From contig CAYSNW010000006.1 in NCBI GenBank assembly GCA_964432415.1, positions 35,358-99,357 of the forward strand: DNA of 64,000 nt. The letters run 5' to 3'. The DNA is from JAFECT01 sp964432415. Lineage in GTDB: Bacteria; Pseudomonadota; Alphaproteobacteria; Caulobacterales; Caulobacteraceae. Shown one piece after another: positions 8,455 to 16,674 of the stretch. Position numbers and translations under genes: made by a program. The notes under the pieces were generated by a model, which was given only the letters and a program-made list of their open reading frames with translations, did not search any database and was not told the DNA's origin. Within the stretch, counting starts at the first letter, position 1. Every line of letters starts with the position of its first letter.

Positions 8455-10266
8455 TCAGGGCATTGAGCGAACGGCGCCCAGGTCGCGGGCGAGCTGGACC
8501 TGGGCGGCGAGCGCGGCGTTCTGCCGGCGCAGGTCGTCGGTCTCGCGTTCGAGGCGCTCGATATCCAGGGCGTGGAGGTCCGTGCCGACGTGCCGCGCGG
8601 CGTGCGCCAGGGCCTCGACCTCGTCGGGACGATAGCCGTCGCCATCCGGCTTGGCGCCGAGCAGAACGAAACCCTGAACTTCGCTGCGATGGGCCATCGG
8701 CAACAGCAGAACGCCGCCCAGCGCCGAACCGGCGTCCTCGCTCAGGACCGGCTTGAGCCGGGCCCGGAGCGCCACCAGGCCGGGGTCGTCGGTCGCCGCC
8801 GAGGCCGGCCCGTCGCCGGCGGCGCGCCGGAAGCCCGCGCCGCCAAGCCAGTAGACGCCGCAGTCCGCCCCGCCGCTGAACCGTTTCAGCTCCTCCACGA
8901 AGGCCTTCGCCAGGGCCGCGGGGCGGGTGATGTACCCGGCCTCGGCGGCGAAGCGTTTCAGCGCCGCCTCGTTCTCGCGCCAGCGGCGGTAGAACAGCCG
9001 CTCGATATTGTGCTCCACCAGGTCGCGGACGCGGTGGAAGGTCAGGAACACCGCGAGCGCGATGCCGGCGTCGATCAATGCGTTCTTCTCGCGACCTTCG
9101 ATGTGCACGAAGTGATCGAAAGCCCATTCCAGCAGGCCGAAGGCGCCCAGCAGGATGGCGCTGACCACGCCGTAGATCAGGGCCCGGTTCAACGCGAAGC
9201 CGAGGTCCAGCAGCCGGTGGCGGAAGACCGCATAGGCGAACAGCATCGGCCCGAAGATGAAGCCGAAGCTGGCGGTGACGATGATCGGTGAGCTGAAGTC
9301 CAGCTTGAAGAACAGGAAGGCGGAGGCCAGCACATAGATGCACTGGGGGAAGAAGCTGATCGGCAGGGCGATCAGCATGACGGCGTAACGGCGCCGGAGT
9401 TCGGCTGCGCTGCGCATCCAGCCTCGCGCCAGGTACCAGACCGGAATGACGAGGCCGAGGGCCTGCAGGCTGTAGTTCAGAGGGCGGATGACCTCCATGC
9501 CCGGCAGTCTCAGGTTCCACAGGGTGTCGGCCATCTCCAGCACGCAGGTCACGGCCTGCAGGGCGACGAGCAACCAGAACGCCGTGCGCTCGCCGCGGCC
9601 GATCCGGGTCGTGTGCTGCTCGTAGAAGCCCATGGCGAAGCGCAGGAACGTCCAGGGCAGGGCGGCGATGCCCACCAGCATCGGAGCTGTCCACACCGGA
9701 ATCTGCCAGGCCGGCGCCGGCCAGAAGAAGGGCGGCATGGGGCCGATCAGGACGAAGGCCGTGCCGAGCAGCATGGTGCCGACCTCGCGCCGGCCCCGCC
9801 AGAAGATCATCAGTCCCATGAAGGTCATCAGGCTGTTGCCGATGAACGTCATCGCCTGCAGCAGGCGGCTGTCCGCGGGCGCAGGCGGCACGGCCGGCAG
9901 CACAGCGGAAAGGTGCGGGCGGCCCGGGCGCGACAGGTCGTCGAATTCGATCCGCTCACCGGCCGGGATCATCCGGAGGTCGTCCCAGGGATGGGCCAGT
10001 CTCAGGTGATCGCCCTCGCGCACGCCGGCCGCGCGCAGGGCGGAGCGGGGCTCCAGGTCGTGGACCACGACGGTTCCAGCAAGCGGGGCGTCGTCGCGGC
10101 TGAGGCGGGCGCCCATATCCCCCGCGCCGCCGGGATCGAAATAGAGGTGCGACAGGATCAGGCCGTTGGAGGCGAAACCCACCGCGCCGAACACCAGGAC
10201 CAGGACGATCCAGATCAGTCGCCAGGCCGAATAGCCGACCCTGGCCGCGCTCGTCTCTCGCCGCAT
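8455..10266 (-). CDS. Large membrane sensor-like protein: PDZ-like domain, 7 or more TM helices, GAF-like C-terminus
   Basis: 603 residues. An N-terminal membrane helix (LIWIVLVLVFGAVGFASNGLILSHLYF) leads to a small extracytoplasmic part with a PDZ-like core (GTVVVHDLEPRSALRAAGVREGDHLRL). A bundle of about seven or more hydrophobic segments follows, including FAYAVFRHRLLDLGFALNRALIYG, which is typical of kinase-associated 7TM sensor modules. The cytoplasmic end (from about residue 425) reads as a GAF-like domain followed by a coiled-coil (LERETDDLRRQNAALAAQVQLA). No kinase, GGDEF or HTH output domain is present, which is unusual. It probably signals through a partner protein. Confidence 0.6.
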   Translation of the reverse strand: MRRETSAARVGYSAWRLIWIVLVLVFGAVGFASNGLILSHLYFDPGGAGDMGARLSRDDAPLAGTVVVHDLEPRSALRAAGVREGDHLRLAHPWDDLRMIPAGERIEFDDLSRPGRPHLSAVLPAVPPAPADSRLLQAMTFIGNSLMTFMGLMIFWRGRREVGTMLLGTAFVLIGPMPPFFWPAPAWQIPVWTAPMLVGIAALPWTFLRFAMGFYEQHTTRIGRGERTAFWLLVALQAVTCVLEMADTLWNLRLPGMEVIRPLNYSLQALGLVIPVWYLARGWMRSAAELRRRYAVMLIALPISFFPQCIYVLASAFLFFKLDFSSPIIVTASFGFIFGPMLFAYAVFRHRLLDLGFALNRALIYGVVSAILLGAFGLLEWAFDHFVHIEGREKNALIDAGIALAVFLTFHRVRDLVEHNIERLFYRRWRENEAALKRFAAEAGYITRPAALAKAFVEELKRFSGGADCGVYWLGGAGFRRAAGDGPASAATDDPGLVALRARLKPVLSEDAGSALGGVLLLPMAHRSEVQGFVLLGAKPDGDGYRPDEVEALAHAARHVGTDLHALDIERLERETDDLRRQNAALAAQVQLARDLGAVRSMP

Positions 10267-10339
10267 CGGATTCGCCCCCGCGAACAGCCGTGGACATCCG
10301 ATAGCACGGACACTGGCTGAACCGGCAAGTCCGCCGCGC

Positions 10340-10861
10340 CTAGGGCTTGAACCCCGCCAGCCCCGCGCCGGCCATGGCGCCGTCCTGATCGGAGGATCCG
10401 CCGCTGGCGCCGACCGCGCCGATGATCCGGCCGTCGACGATGATCGGGATGCCGCCCTCGATAGCGACGACGCCGTCGAGCGACAGGGTGGCCACCCGGC
10501 CGCTCATCACCGAGTCGAAGAAGGCCTTCGAGGGCCGCTTGAAGCGAGCGGCGGTGCGGGCCTTGGCCTGGGCGACGTCGACGGAGCCGTACTGGGTCCC
10601 ATCCATGCGCTCGAAATAGACCAGGGTCCCGTCAGGCTCGACGACGGCGAAGGCCATATGGAAGCCGTTCTTGCGGGCCTCGGCCTCGGCGCCGGCCACG
10701 ATGCGCCGGGCCTGCTCCAGGCTGACGGGCGCGCCGTAGGGCAGGGCGGTGGTCGCCGGCGGTGGGGCGGCGGCCGCGGCGGCGGGGGCCGTCTGCCCAT
10801 AAGCAAAGGGGGCGGCGCCGAGCGCCACCCCCATCGCAGTCACGATACCGATCGCGCGCAT
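10340..10861 (-). CDS. Exported GlcG/HbpS-like heme-binding family protein
   Basis: 173 residues with a cleavable signal (RAIGIVTAMGVALGAAPFAYG) and an Ala/Pro-rich spacer. A GlcG/HbpS (DUF336) domain follows: VSLEQARRIVAGAEAEARKNG, AVVEPDGTLVYFERMDGTQYGSVDVAQAKARTAA, then IEGGIPIIVDGRIIGAVGASGGSSDQD. HbpS of this family binds heme outside the cell, but other members have different ligands. The start codon overlaps the stop of the upstream S41-like gene (TGATG at 10859-10863), so the two are translationally coupled. Confidence 0.85.
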   Translation of the reverse strand: MRAIGIVTAMGVALGAAPFAYGQTAPAAAAAAPPPATTALPYGAPVSLEQARRIVAGAEAEARKNGFHMAFAVVEPDGTLVYFERMDGTQYGSVDVAQAKARTAARFKRPSKAFFDSVMSGRVATLSLDGVVAIEGGIPIIVDGRIIGAVGASGGSSDQDGAMAGAGLAGFKP

Positions 10862-12324
10862 CACTTGGCGATCGTGGCGACCCACGCCTTGACCGCGGCC
10901 TGGTCGGCGAGGTCGCCGGTGTAGGTCTGCGACGGCGTGAAGGGCGCGTAGGAAGCGCGCTGGCGGGTCAGCCAGGCCTTGTTGCCGTAGGTCAGGTAGG
11001 CCTGGCCGGAGGGCAGCAGGTTGGTGGTCGGGCCCACGAAGATGGTGTCGCCGCCGGTGGCCGTCCCGATGTGGGTGACGTTCGGCAGGGCGGTGAACAG
11101 GTCCATCATGTCCAGGCACGCGGCCTGGCACCAGTAGTCGGTCAGCACGTAGATCCGGCCGGCCACCGGGTTCGGCGGAGGCGTCTCGGTCATCGGCGTG
11201 GACTCGTCCCGCTCGAGCAGGTTCTTGCCCTCGGCCATGGCGCCGTCCATCTCGGCCAGCATCTGGGTCCAGCGCGGACGCTGCTGGAAGTACTGGTCGT
11301 CGGAGTTCAGGCGCGCCACCAGGTCCGCGTAGTAGGTGCGGTTGGCCTGGGAGACGCGGTAGGCGACCGGTCCGTACTGGGGCGCCTTGGAGCGGATGTA
11401 GACCGGATCCCAGATGCGGTTGGCGATGCGGTAGCCGGCCGCGGCGTAGCCGTCGTCGGCGCCGCGCAGGTCGATGACGATGAAGGGCGCCGCGCGCAGC
11501 GCCGCCTGGTTCTGGTCGATCTGGGTGACCAGGGTCTCGGAGCCGTCGGTCGACTCGAAGGTGTGCAGATTGATCCAGAACCCGCCCTGGCCGAAGGGCT
11601 CAAGGCCCGCGCCCAGCGGCTTGGGCGCCGCGGCCTGGAAGGCGGCCTGGCGCGAGGTGTCCTGGGCGCCGCCGCCGAACTGCTGGGCGTCGAGGATCGG
11701 ATAGGTCTGCCGGGACTTGCCCACCATGAAGTCGCACTTCTGCGGCATGGTGATGAAGGGGTTGGAGCGGTCCCACAGCAGGTAGGGCGCGGTGCGCAGG
11801 CGGTCGGGCTGCAGGTCGAGGTTGCCCTCGTAGCGGTCCAGGCGCTCGCGGGCCAGCTGCTCGGCCGGCTTCTTGTCGCAGGAGACCAGGACGGCGCCGA
11901 CCGGCGGGGTCTTCTTGAAGCTGGGATCCGCGTAGGCGACCACATAGGCGCCGTTGCGCCAGGCGGTGGAGAAGCCGGGCCAGGTCACCGCCAGCCAGGG
12001 ACGGGTCGGCGCCCAGTTGCCGTCGGCGTGGATGTTCGGATCGCGAAAGCCGCCGGTGTAGGCGCGCAGGGCGTAGAGATAGCCCTGGGGGTTGGGGCCG
12101 ATCTTGTTGAGCGGCAGGGCGCGGGCCTGGGCGTAGCCGGCGTCGACCCAGCTGCGGAAGGTCTTGCTGTCGCGATCCACATAGACCGCGGGGCTGTTGT
12201 CGCGCAGCGAGTCGTGGATGGCCTGCAGGTCCGATGCGGCCAGGGCCGACCAGTCCTGGGCGGCGGCGCCGGATGCGGCGACCAGTGCGGCGGTAGCGGC
12301 GGCCGCCGCGACGATCGTCTTCAT
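10861..12324 (-). CDS. Exported protein resembling S41 (tail-specific) peptidases, possibly non-catalytic
   Basis: 487 residues with a clear signal peptide (KTIVAAAAATAALVAASGAAAQ). The C-terminal half has the layout of an S41 peptidase core: FIVIDLRGADDG (S41 lvlDLRgNgGG strand), then IYVLTDYWCQAACLDMMDLF where S41 enzymes have the catalytic Ser, then HIGTATGGDTIF. Here the nucleophile region has Cys and Ala rather than Ser, so it may be inactive or use Cys. The N-terminal half has no recognised domain. It is the first gene of a coupled pair with the GlcG-like gene, and is divergent from the carboxylase gene. Confidence 0.55.
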   Translation of the reverse strand: MKTIVAAAAATAALVAASGAAAQDWSALAASDLQAIHDSLRDNSPAVYVDRDSKTFRSWVDAGYAQARALPLNKIGPNPQGYLYALRAYTGGFRDPNIHADGNWAPTRPWLAVTWPGFSTAWRNGAYVVAYADPSFKKTPPVGAVLVSCDKKPAEQLARERLDRYEGNLDLQPDRLRTAPYLLWDRSNPFITMPQKCDFMVGKSRQTYPILDAQQFGGGAQDTSRQAAFQAAAPKPLGAGLEPFGQGGFWINLHTFESTDGSETLVTQIDQNQAALRAAPFIVIDLRGADDGYAAAGYRIANRIWDPVYIRSKAPQYGPVAYRVSQANRTYYADLVARLNSDDQYFQQRPRWTQMLAEMDGAMAEGKNLLERDESTPMTETPPPNPVAGRIYVLTDYWCQAACLDMMDLFTALPNVTHIGTATGGDTIFVGPTTNLLPSGQAYLTYGNKAWLTRQRASYAPFTPSQTYTGDLADQAAVKAWVATIAK

Positions 12325-12462
12325 AGGTAACTCCTCCTCAGCAGCGGGAGATAAAGCGCAGAATGCGTCTGGGGTAAACTCGGCGCCCCCTGTACAGCGA
12401 ATTGCGTTCGTTCCCGCCCACGTTTAAGCAGCCGCGACCGCCGCTGGGCGGAAGGGGTTGCG

Positions 12463-14469
12463 ATGTTCGGTAAGATTCTTATCGCCAACCGTGGCGAAAT
12501 CGCGGTGCGGATTCAGAAAACCGCAAAACGCTTGGGAATCAAGACCGTACAGGTTTACTCGGAAGCCGACGCCGACAGCCTCGCCGTGGAGATGGCCGAC
12601 GAAAAAGTCCTGATCGGACCGGCCCCCGCGGCCCAGTCCTACCTGCTGGCCGACAAAATCGTCGAGGCGGTGCGTCAGACCGGCGCAGAGGCGGTTCACC
12701 CGGGATTCGGCTTCCTGTCGGAAAACGCGGGATTCGCGCGCCGGCTCGAGGCCGAGAACATCACCTTCATCGGACCCAACCCCCACGCCATCGAGGCGAT
12801 GGGCGACAAGATCCAGTCCAAGCTGTTCGCCCAGAAGGCGGGCGTGTCCTGCGTGCCCGGCCACATCGGCGAAATCGACGACACCAAGCACGCGGTCTCC
12901 ATCGCCGAAGAGATCGGCTATCCCGTGATGATCAAGGCGTCCGCCGGCGGCGGCGGCAAGGGCATCCGGGTGGCCTGGAACCGCAAGGACGTGGAGGAGG
13001 GCTTCCCCGCCGTGCGGGCCGAGGCCAAGGGCGCCTTCGGGGATGACCGCATCTTCCTGGAGAAGTTCATCGTCAATCCGCGCCACGTCGAAATCCAGGT
13101 CCTGGGCGACAAGCACGGACACGTGGTCCACCTGTTCGAGCGCGAGTGCTCGATCCAGCGCCGGAACCAGAAGGTGATCGAGGAGGCGCCCTCGCCGCTG
13201 CTGGACGAGAAGACCCGCGCCGCCATGGGGGCCCAGGCGGTCGCCCTGGCCAAGGCGGTCAACTACGACTCCGCCGGCACCGTGGAGTTCGTGGCCGGCC
13301 AGGACCGCTCCTTCTACTTCCTGGAGATGAACACCCGACTGCAGGTGGAGCATCCGGTCACCGAGATGATCACGGGCCTGGACCTGGTGGAGCAGATGAT
13401 CCGCTCGGCCGCCGGCGAGGTCATGGCTTTCGGCCAGAAGGACCTGAAGATCCAGGGCTGGGCCATGGAGAGCCGGATCTACGCCGAGGATCCGTACCGC
13501 AAGTTCCTGCCCTCGATCGGGCGGCTGGTGCGTTACGACCCGCCGGCGGAGGGCCAGCATCAGAAGGACGATGTCCGCTACGTCGTGCGCAACGACACAG
13601 GCGTGCGCGAGGGCGACGAGATCTCGATGTTCTACGATCCGATGATCGCCAAGCTGTGCACCTGGGGCGCGGACCGCGCCCAGGCGGTGGAGGGGATGGC
13701 CCGCGCGCTCGAGGATTTCCACATTGAGGGCCTGGGCCAGAACGTGCCCTTCCTGTCGGCGGTGATGGACCAGGAGCGCTTCCGCTCCGGGGCGCTGACC
13801 ACCGGCTACATCGCCGAGGAGTTTCCCGATGGCTTCCACGGGCTGGAGGCCAGCGCCTTCCAGAAGGACGTGATGACGGCGGTGGGGGTGTGCATGCACC
13901 GCACCATGGCCGCGCGCGCCCGGCGCGCCGGCGGGGCGCCCGTGGCGGATCGCGAGACCTGGATCGTGGCGCTGGGCAAGGACGTGCGCGGCGTGCGCGT
14001 CACCCCGGTGGAGGGCGCGCTGGAGATCGCCTTCCCGGAGGAGGACCGCGCGATCCGGCTGGAGAGCGGCGACTGGCGTCCCGGCAAGCCCATGTTCCGG
14101 GGCTCGCTCGACGGCCGCGCCTTCACCGTGACGGTGAAGCCCTGCGACGACGGCTTCAAGGTGCGCCACCGGGCGGCCGAGGCGCACGTGAAGGTGCTGA
14201 CCCCCAAGGTCGCCGAACTCTACGCCCGCCTGCCCGAACGCGCGGCGCCGGACACCTCCAAGATCGTGGTCTCGCCCATGCCGGGCCTGGTGGTCTCGCT
14301 GGACGTCAAGGCCGGCCAGGAAGTCAAGGAAGGCGAGACCGTCGCGGTGATCGAGGCCATGAAGATGCAGAACATCATCCGGGCCGAGCGCGACGGGACG
14401 GTCAAGAGCGTCGGGCCCAAGGCCGGGGACAGCGTGGCGGCGGACGAGGTGCTGGTGGAGTTCGCGTGA
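12463..14469 (+). CDS. pccA: Biotin-dependent acyl-CoA carboxylase alpha subunit (propionyl-CoA carboxylase type)
   Basis: 668 residues. It begins FGKILIANRGEIAVRI, the start of biotin carboxylase domains. ATP-grasp motifs follow: SAGGGGKGIRV (glycine loop), RHVEIQVLGD, ERECSIQRRNQK, EMNTRLQVEHPVTE. A linker (BT) domain and a C-terminal biotinyl domain end the protein, with EAMKM at residues 631-635 and the biotinylated Lys634 35 residues from the end. Length and architecture match propionyl-CoA carboxylase alpha chains. A methylcrotonyl-CoA carboxylase alpha is the main alternative, and isovaleryl-CoA dehydrogenase elsewhere in the window fits either branched-chain role. No beta subunit is adjacent. 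GGAAGGGG precedes the ATG. Confidence 0.88.
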   Translation: MFGKILIANRGEIAVRIQKTAKRLGIKTVQVYSEADADSLAVEMADEKVLIGPAPAAQSYLLADKIVEAVRQTGAEAVHPGFGFLSENAGFARRLEAENITFIGPNPHAIEAMGDKIQSKLFAQKAGVSCVPGHIGEIDDTKHAVSIAEEIGYPVMIKASAGGGGKGIRVAWNRKDVEEGFPAVRAEAKGAFGDDRIFLEKFIVNPRHVEIQVLGDKHGHVVHLFERECSIQRRNQKVIEEAPSPLLDEKTRAAMGAQAVALAKAVNYDSAGTVEFVAGQDRSFYFLEMNTRLQVEHPVTEMITGLDLVEQMIRSAAGEVMAFGQKDLKIQGWAMESRIYAEDPYRKFLPSIGRLVRYDPPAEGQHQKDDVRYVVRNDTGVREGDEISMFYDPMIAKLCTWGADRAQAVEGMARALEDFHIEGLGQNVPFLSAVMDQERFRSGALTTGYIAEEFPDGFHGLEASAFQKDVMTAVGVCMHRTMAARARRAGGAPVADRETWIVALGKDVRGVRVTPVEGALEIAFPEEDRAIRLESGDWRPGKPMFRGSLDGRAFTVTVKPCDDGFKVRHRAAEAHVKVLTPKVAELYARLPERAAPDTSKIVVSPMPGLVVSLDVKAGQEVKEGETVAVIEAMKMQNIIRAERDGTVKSVGPKAGDSVAADEVLVEFA

Positions 14470-14580
14470 GGGCAGGCCGGGGCCACGAACCCTCCGTTCC
14501 GGTCGCAATTCACCCTTTCGGGCGATAGGCCGCCGCGCATTCGCCGCCATACTGCACGCACCAATTCAGGGGAAATCGAC

Positions 14581-14985
14581 ATGACCGACAATGGAATCGA
14601 TCTGGGGACGTCCGGCAGAGGCGTCGCGTTCGTCTACGTGGCCGATCGGGAACGGGGGCTCGGCTTCTATCGCGATGTGCTCGGCCTGAAGGTGGTCGAC
14701 TCCGACCCCTACGGCGACTACCTCGAAATGCCCGGCGCCCTGCTGCGCCTGACCACGGTGTCGGATCTGAAGCCGCATGCACATCCGGTGCTCGGCTTCG
14801 AGGTCGAGGATATCGCGGCCGCCATGCGGGCCCTGCGCGGGCGCGGGCTCAGCTTCGACATCTTCGACGGCATGGGCCAGGACGCCGACGGCGTCTGGAC
14901 CTCGTCGGACGGCGGGAAGCTGGCCTTCTTCAAGGACGCCGACGGCAACGCGCTGATGCTGCAGACCCGGCCGACGCGGGCCTAG
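14581..14985 (+). CDS. VOC (glyoxalase/bleomycin-resistance fold) family protein
   Basis: 134 residues forming two beta-alpha-beta-beta-beta modules: GVAFVYVADRERGLGFYRDVLGLKVVDSDPYGDYLEM and HPVLGFEVEDIAAAMRALRGRGLSFDIFDGM, ending LAFFKDADGNALML. The WYxxLGF-like and DPDGN-like signatures identify the VOC superfamily. Metal ligands and substrate cannot be assigned. GGGG lies just before the ATG. Confidence 0.8.
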   Translation: MTDNGIDLGTSGRGVAFVYVADRERGLGFYRDVLGLKVVDSDPYGDYLEMPGALLRLTTVSDLKPHAHPVLGFEVEDIAAAMRALRGRGLSFDIFDGMGQDADGVWTSSDGGKLAFFKDADGNALMLQTRPTRA

Positions 14986-14996
14986 GCCAGGCCTGA

Positions 14997-15386
14997 ATGA
15001 CTTCCGCTCAAGCTGTCACCTGTGGCGTTCTGTTCGTGAACGGCAACGTCGTCCTGACCATGTTCGGCATCCCGGCGCTGGCCTATGGGGCGGTCCTGGG
15101 GCTCGGCCTCGATGCGCTGTCGGCCGAGAAGGCGGCGGCCCTGGCTTTCCTCCTGAGTTGGCCCCTGGCCTGGCTCTGCTGGTCGCTTCTTGTGCCCCGT
15201 TGGCGGATTTGGGCCTATGAGCGGATCGAAGACATCGGCCAACTGAAGAGGTCTGCAGTCACTGCCGGACTCATCTGGCGCGAGGGCCACTTCTTCGAGC
15301 GCACTGAAATCCGGACGCCGTATCAACGCCGGCGCATCCGCGAACTTGAGCAGGCGTGGAGCGACAAGGTCGGGACCGAGAACTGA
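14997..15386 (+). CDS. Small membrane protein of unknown function
   Basis: 129 residues, starting 11 bases after the VOC gene, so probably in the same transcript. Two hydrophobic segments are visible (FGIPALAYGAVLGLGLDAL and AALAFLLSWPLAWLCWSLLVP). A charged cytoplasmic tail ends in a helical, basic region (RTPYQRRRIRELEQAWSDKVG). I do not recognise the family. Codon usage is like the neighbours, with slightly more AT near the 3' end. Confidence 0.55.
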   Translation: MTSAQAVTCGVLFVNGNVVLTMFGIPALAYGAVLGLGLDALSAEKAAALAFLLSWPLAWLCWSLLVPRWRIWAYERIEDIGQLKRSAVTAGLIWREGHFFERTEIRTPYQRRRIRELEQAWSDKVGTEN

Positions 15387-15514
15387 GCCTTCTCGGCGCC
15401 GCTTCATGCGAACGGCCGGGCGACGTCTGTTGGGTTCGCACCTCCCGCGCCCGGATAGGCTCTTTCCTCGCCGCCTTGCCTGTCCTAGCTAGGGGCTGTG
15501 AGCCGGAGCGCGCG

Positions 15515-15937
15515 ATGAGCGGCAGGATCGAGTGGAGCGAGCTGTTCTTCTCCTGGAACGGGCGGGTCAACCGCATGCCGTTCCTGGTGGCGGCCGGCAT
15601 CCTGCTCTTGCTGTTCTCGCTCTATGAATCGGTGGTGGAGAGCAACCTGGCGCTCCACCTGATCACCGGCCTGCCGGTCTATGGCCTGCTCGGCTTCACG
15701 GCCGTCTGCGCCCTGGCCAAGCGGCTGCACGACCGGGGGCGGTCGGCCTGGTGGTCGGCGCCGGTGCTGATCTCGCTGGCCCTGGTCACACCCTGGCAGG
15801 CCAATCTGTGGGACTTCGTCGCGGCGATCTTCCTGGTCTGGGCCACGGTCGAGCTGGCGCTGATGCCCGGCGAGCAGGGCGACAACCGCTTCGGCCCCAA
15901 TCCCCAGCGGCCCGCCGCGCAACCCTATCGCGCCTGA
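15515..15937 (+). CDS. DUF805 family membrane protein
   Basis: 140 residues. The DUF805 pattern is clear: ELFFSWNGRVNRMPFLVAAGIL at the start, then ALAKRLHDRGRSAWW, and a closing GEQGDNRFGPNPQ. Three to four membrane helices are visible. The ATG at 15515 is chosen because conservation starts there; the open frame continues upstream without support. DUF805 proteins are small inner-membrane proteins of unknown function. This is one of four in the window. Confidence 0.85.
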   Translation: MSGRIEWSELFFSWNGRVNRMPFLVAAGILLLLFSLYESVVESNLALHLITGLPVYGLLGFTAVCALAKRLHDRGRSAWWSAPVLISLALVTPWQANLWDFVAAIFLVWATVELALMPGEQGDNRFGPNPQRPAAQPYRA

Positions 15938-15960
15938 GAGCGGCGCACGGAGACCCCCCA

Positions 15961-16248
15961 ATGCCCAAGGGATACTGGATCGCTCACGTCGATGTGGCGA
16001 ACCTGGACGAGTACAAGAAGTACGTCGAGGCCAGCACCATCGCCTTCAAGAAGTACGGGGCCACCGCCCTGGCGCGCGGCGGCCATTCGGAGGTGCTGGA
16101 GGGCCAGGGTCGCGGGCGCAACGTGATCTGGGAGTTCGCCAGCTACCAGGACGCGCTCGACTGCTATAACTCCCCGGAATACCAGCACGCCAGGAGCTTC
16201 CGAGTCGGCCATTCCACCGGCGATTTCACCCTGGTCGAGGGCGTCTGA
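15961..16248 (+). CDS. DUF1330 domain protein
   Basis: 95 residues starting MPKGYWIAHVDVANLDEYKKYV, with GGHSEVLEGQGRGRNVIWEFASYQDALDCYNSPEYQ. This is the dimeric alpha+beta barrel DUF1330 fold, a relative of EthD/antibiotic-monooxygenase proteins. The product is cytoplasmic and no substrate is known. It follows the DUF805 gene by 23 bases, with GGAGA before the start, and precedes the PadR-like regulator gene. Confidence 0.85.
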   Translation: MPKGYWIAHVDVANLDEYKKYVEASTIAFKKYGATALARGGHSEVLEGQGRGRNVIWEFASYQDALDCYNSPEYQHARSFRVGHSTGDFTLVEGV

Positions 16249-16269
16249 GCGTTCACTGGACATCTCCCG

Positions 16270-16285
16270 CTCTACATATGTAGAG
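16270..16285. promoter_or_regulatory. Perfect 16-base palindrome, candidate PadR operator
   Basis: CTCTACATATGTAGAG is a perfect palindrome 7 bases before the ATG of the PadR-like gene (16293). PadR-family dimers commonly bind sites containing ATGT/ACAT half-sites, and this one has ACATATGT at its centre. The position would overlap the ribosome site or promoter, suiting autorepression. Confidence 0.55.
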
Positions 16286-16292
16286 TTAAGCA

Positions 16293-16598
16293 ATGAAGCG
16301 CGTGCGCAAACCCTCGCGGCAGACCCTGGCGGTTCTGGCCTATCTGGCCGAGGCCGGGGCGGACTGGCGCCACGGGCTGGACATCGCCCGCGCCTGCAAC
16401 CTGAAGTCCGGCGTGCTCTATCCGCTGCTGATCCGGCTGGCGGATCTCGGCCTGATGGACGCCCGCTGGGAGGCTTCGCCCCACCCGGGACGGCCCGCGC
16501 GGCATCTCTATCGCCTGACCGGCGAGGGCAAGGCCTATCTGGCCCAACACAGCCGGGCGGCGGCGACCTGGGACCAGGTCCCCGTGGGAGCGTGGTGA
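16293..16598 (+). CDS. PadR family transcriptional regulator
   Basis: 101 residues. It is a compact winged helix: RQTLAVLAYLAEAGADWRHGLDIARACNLKSGVLYPLLIRLADLGLMDARWE, then a wing ending RPARHLYRLTGEGKAYL. The KSGVLYPLLIRL recognition helix and the RHLYRLT wing are characteristic of PadR. It lacks a long C-terminal dimerisation region, as in the short PadR subgroup. A palindrome just before the start suggests self-regulation. Likely targets are the gene itself or the small genes upstream, but this is inference. Confidence 0.85.
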   Translation: MKRVRKPSRQTLAVLAYLAEAGADWRHGLDIARACNLKSGVLYPLLIRLADLGLMDARWEASPHPGRPARHLYRLTGEGKAYLAQHSRAAATWDQVPVGAW

Positions 16599-16674
16599 GC
16601 GACTCGACCCCCACGCGCGTCCGGAGTTAAGCTCCACTGTATCCCGGGGGGTCGGGAGGACGCTGGGGGGTGTC

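Noticed and set aside
12463..14469. Acetyl-CoA carboxylase biotin carboxylase (accC)
   Set aside because: The protein has a fused C-terminal biotinyl domain with EAMKM and is 668 residues, unlike the stand-alone AccC of about 450.
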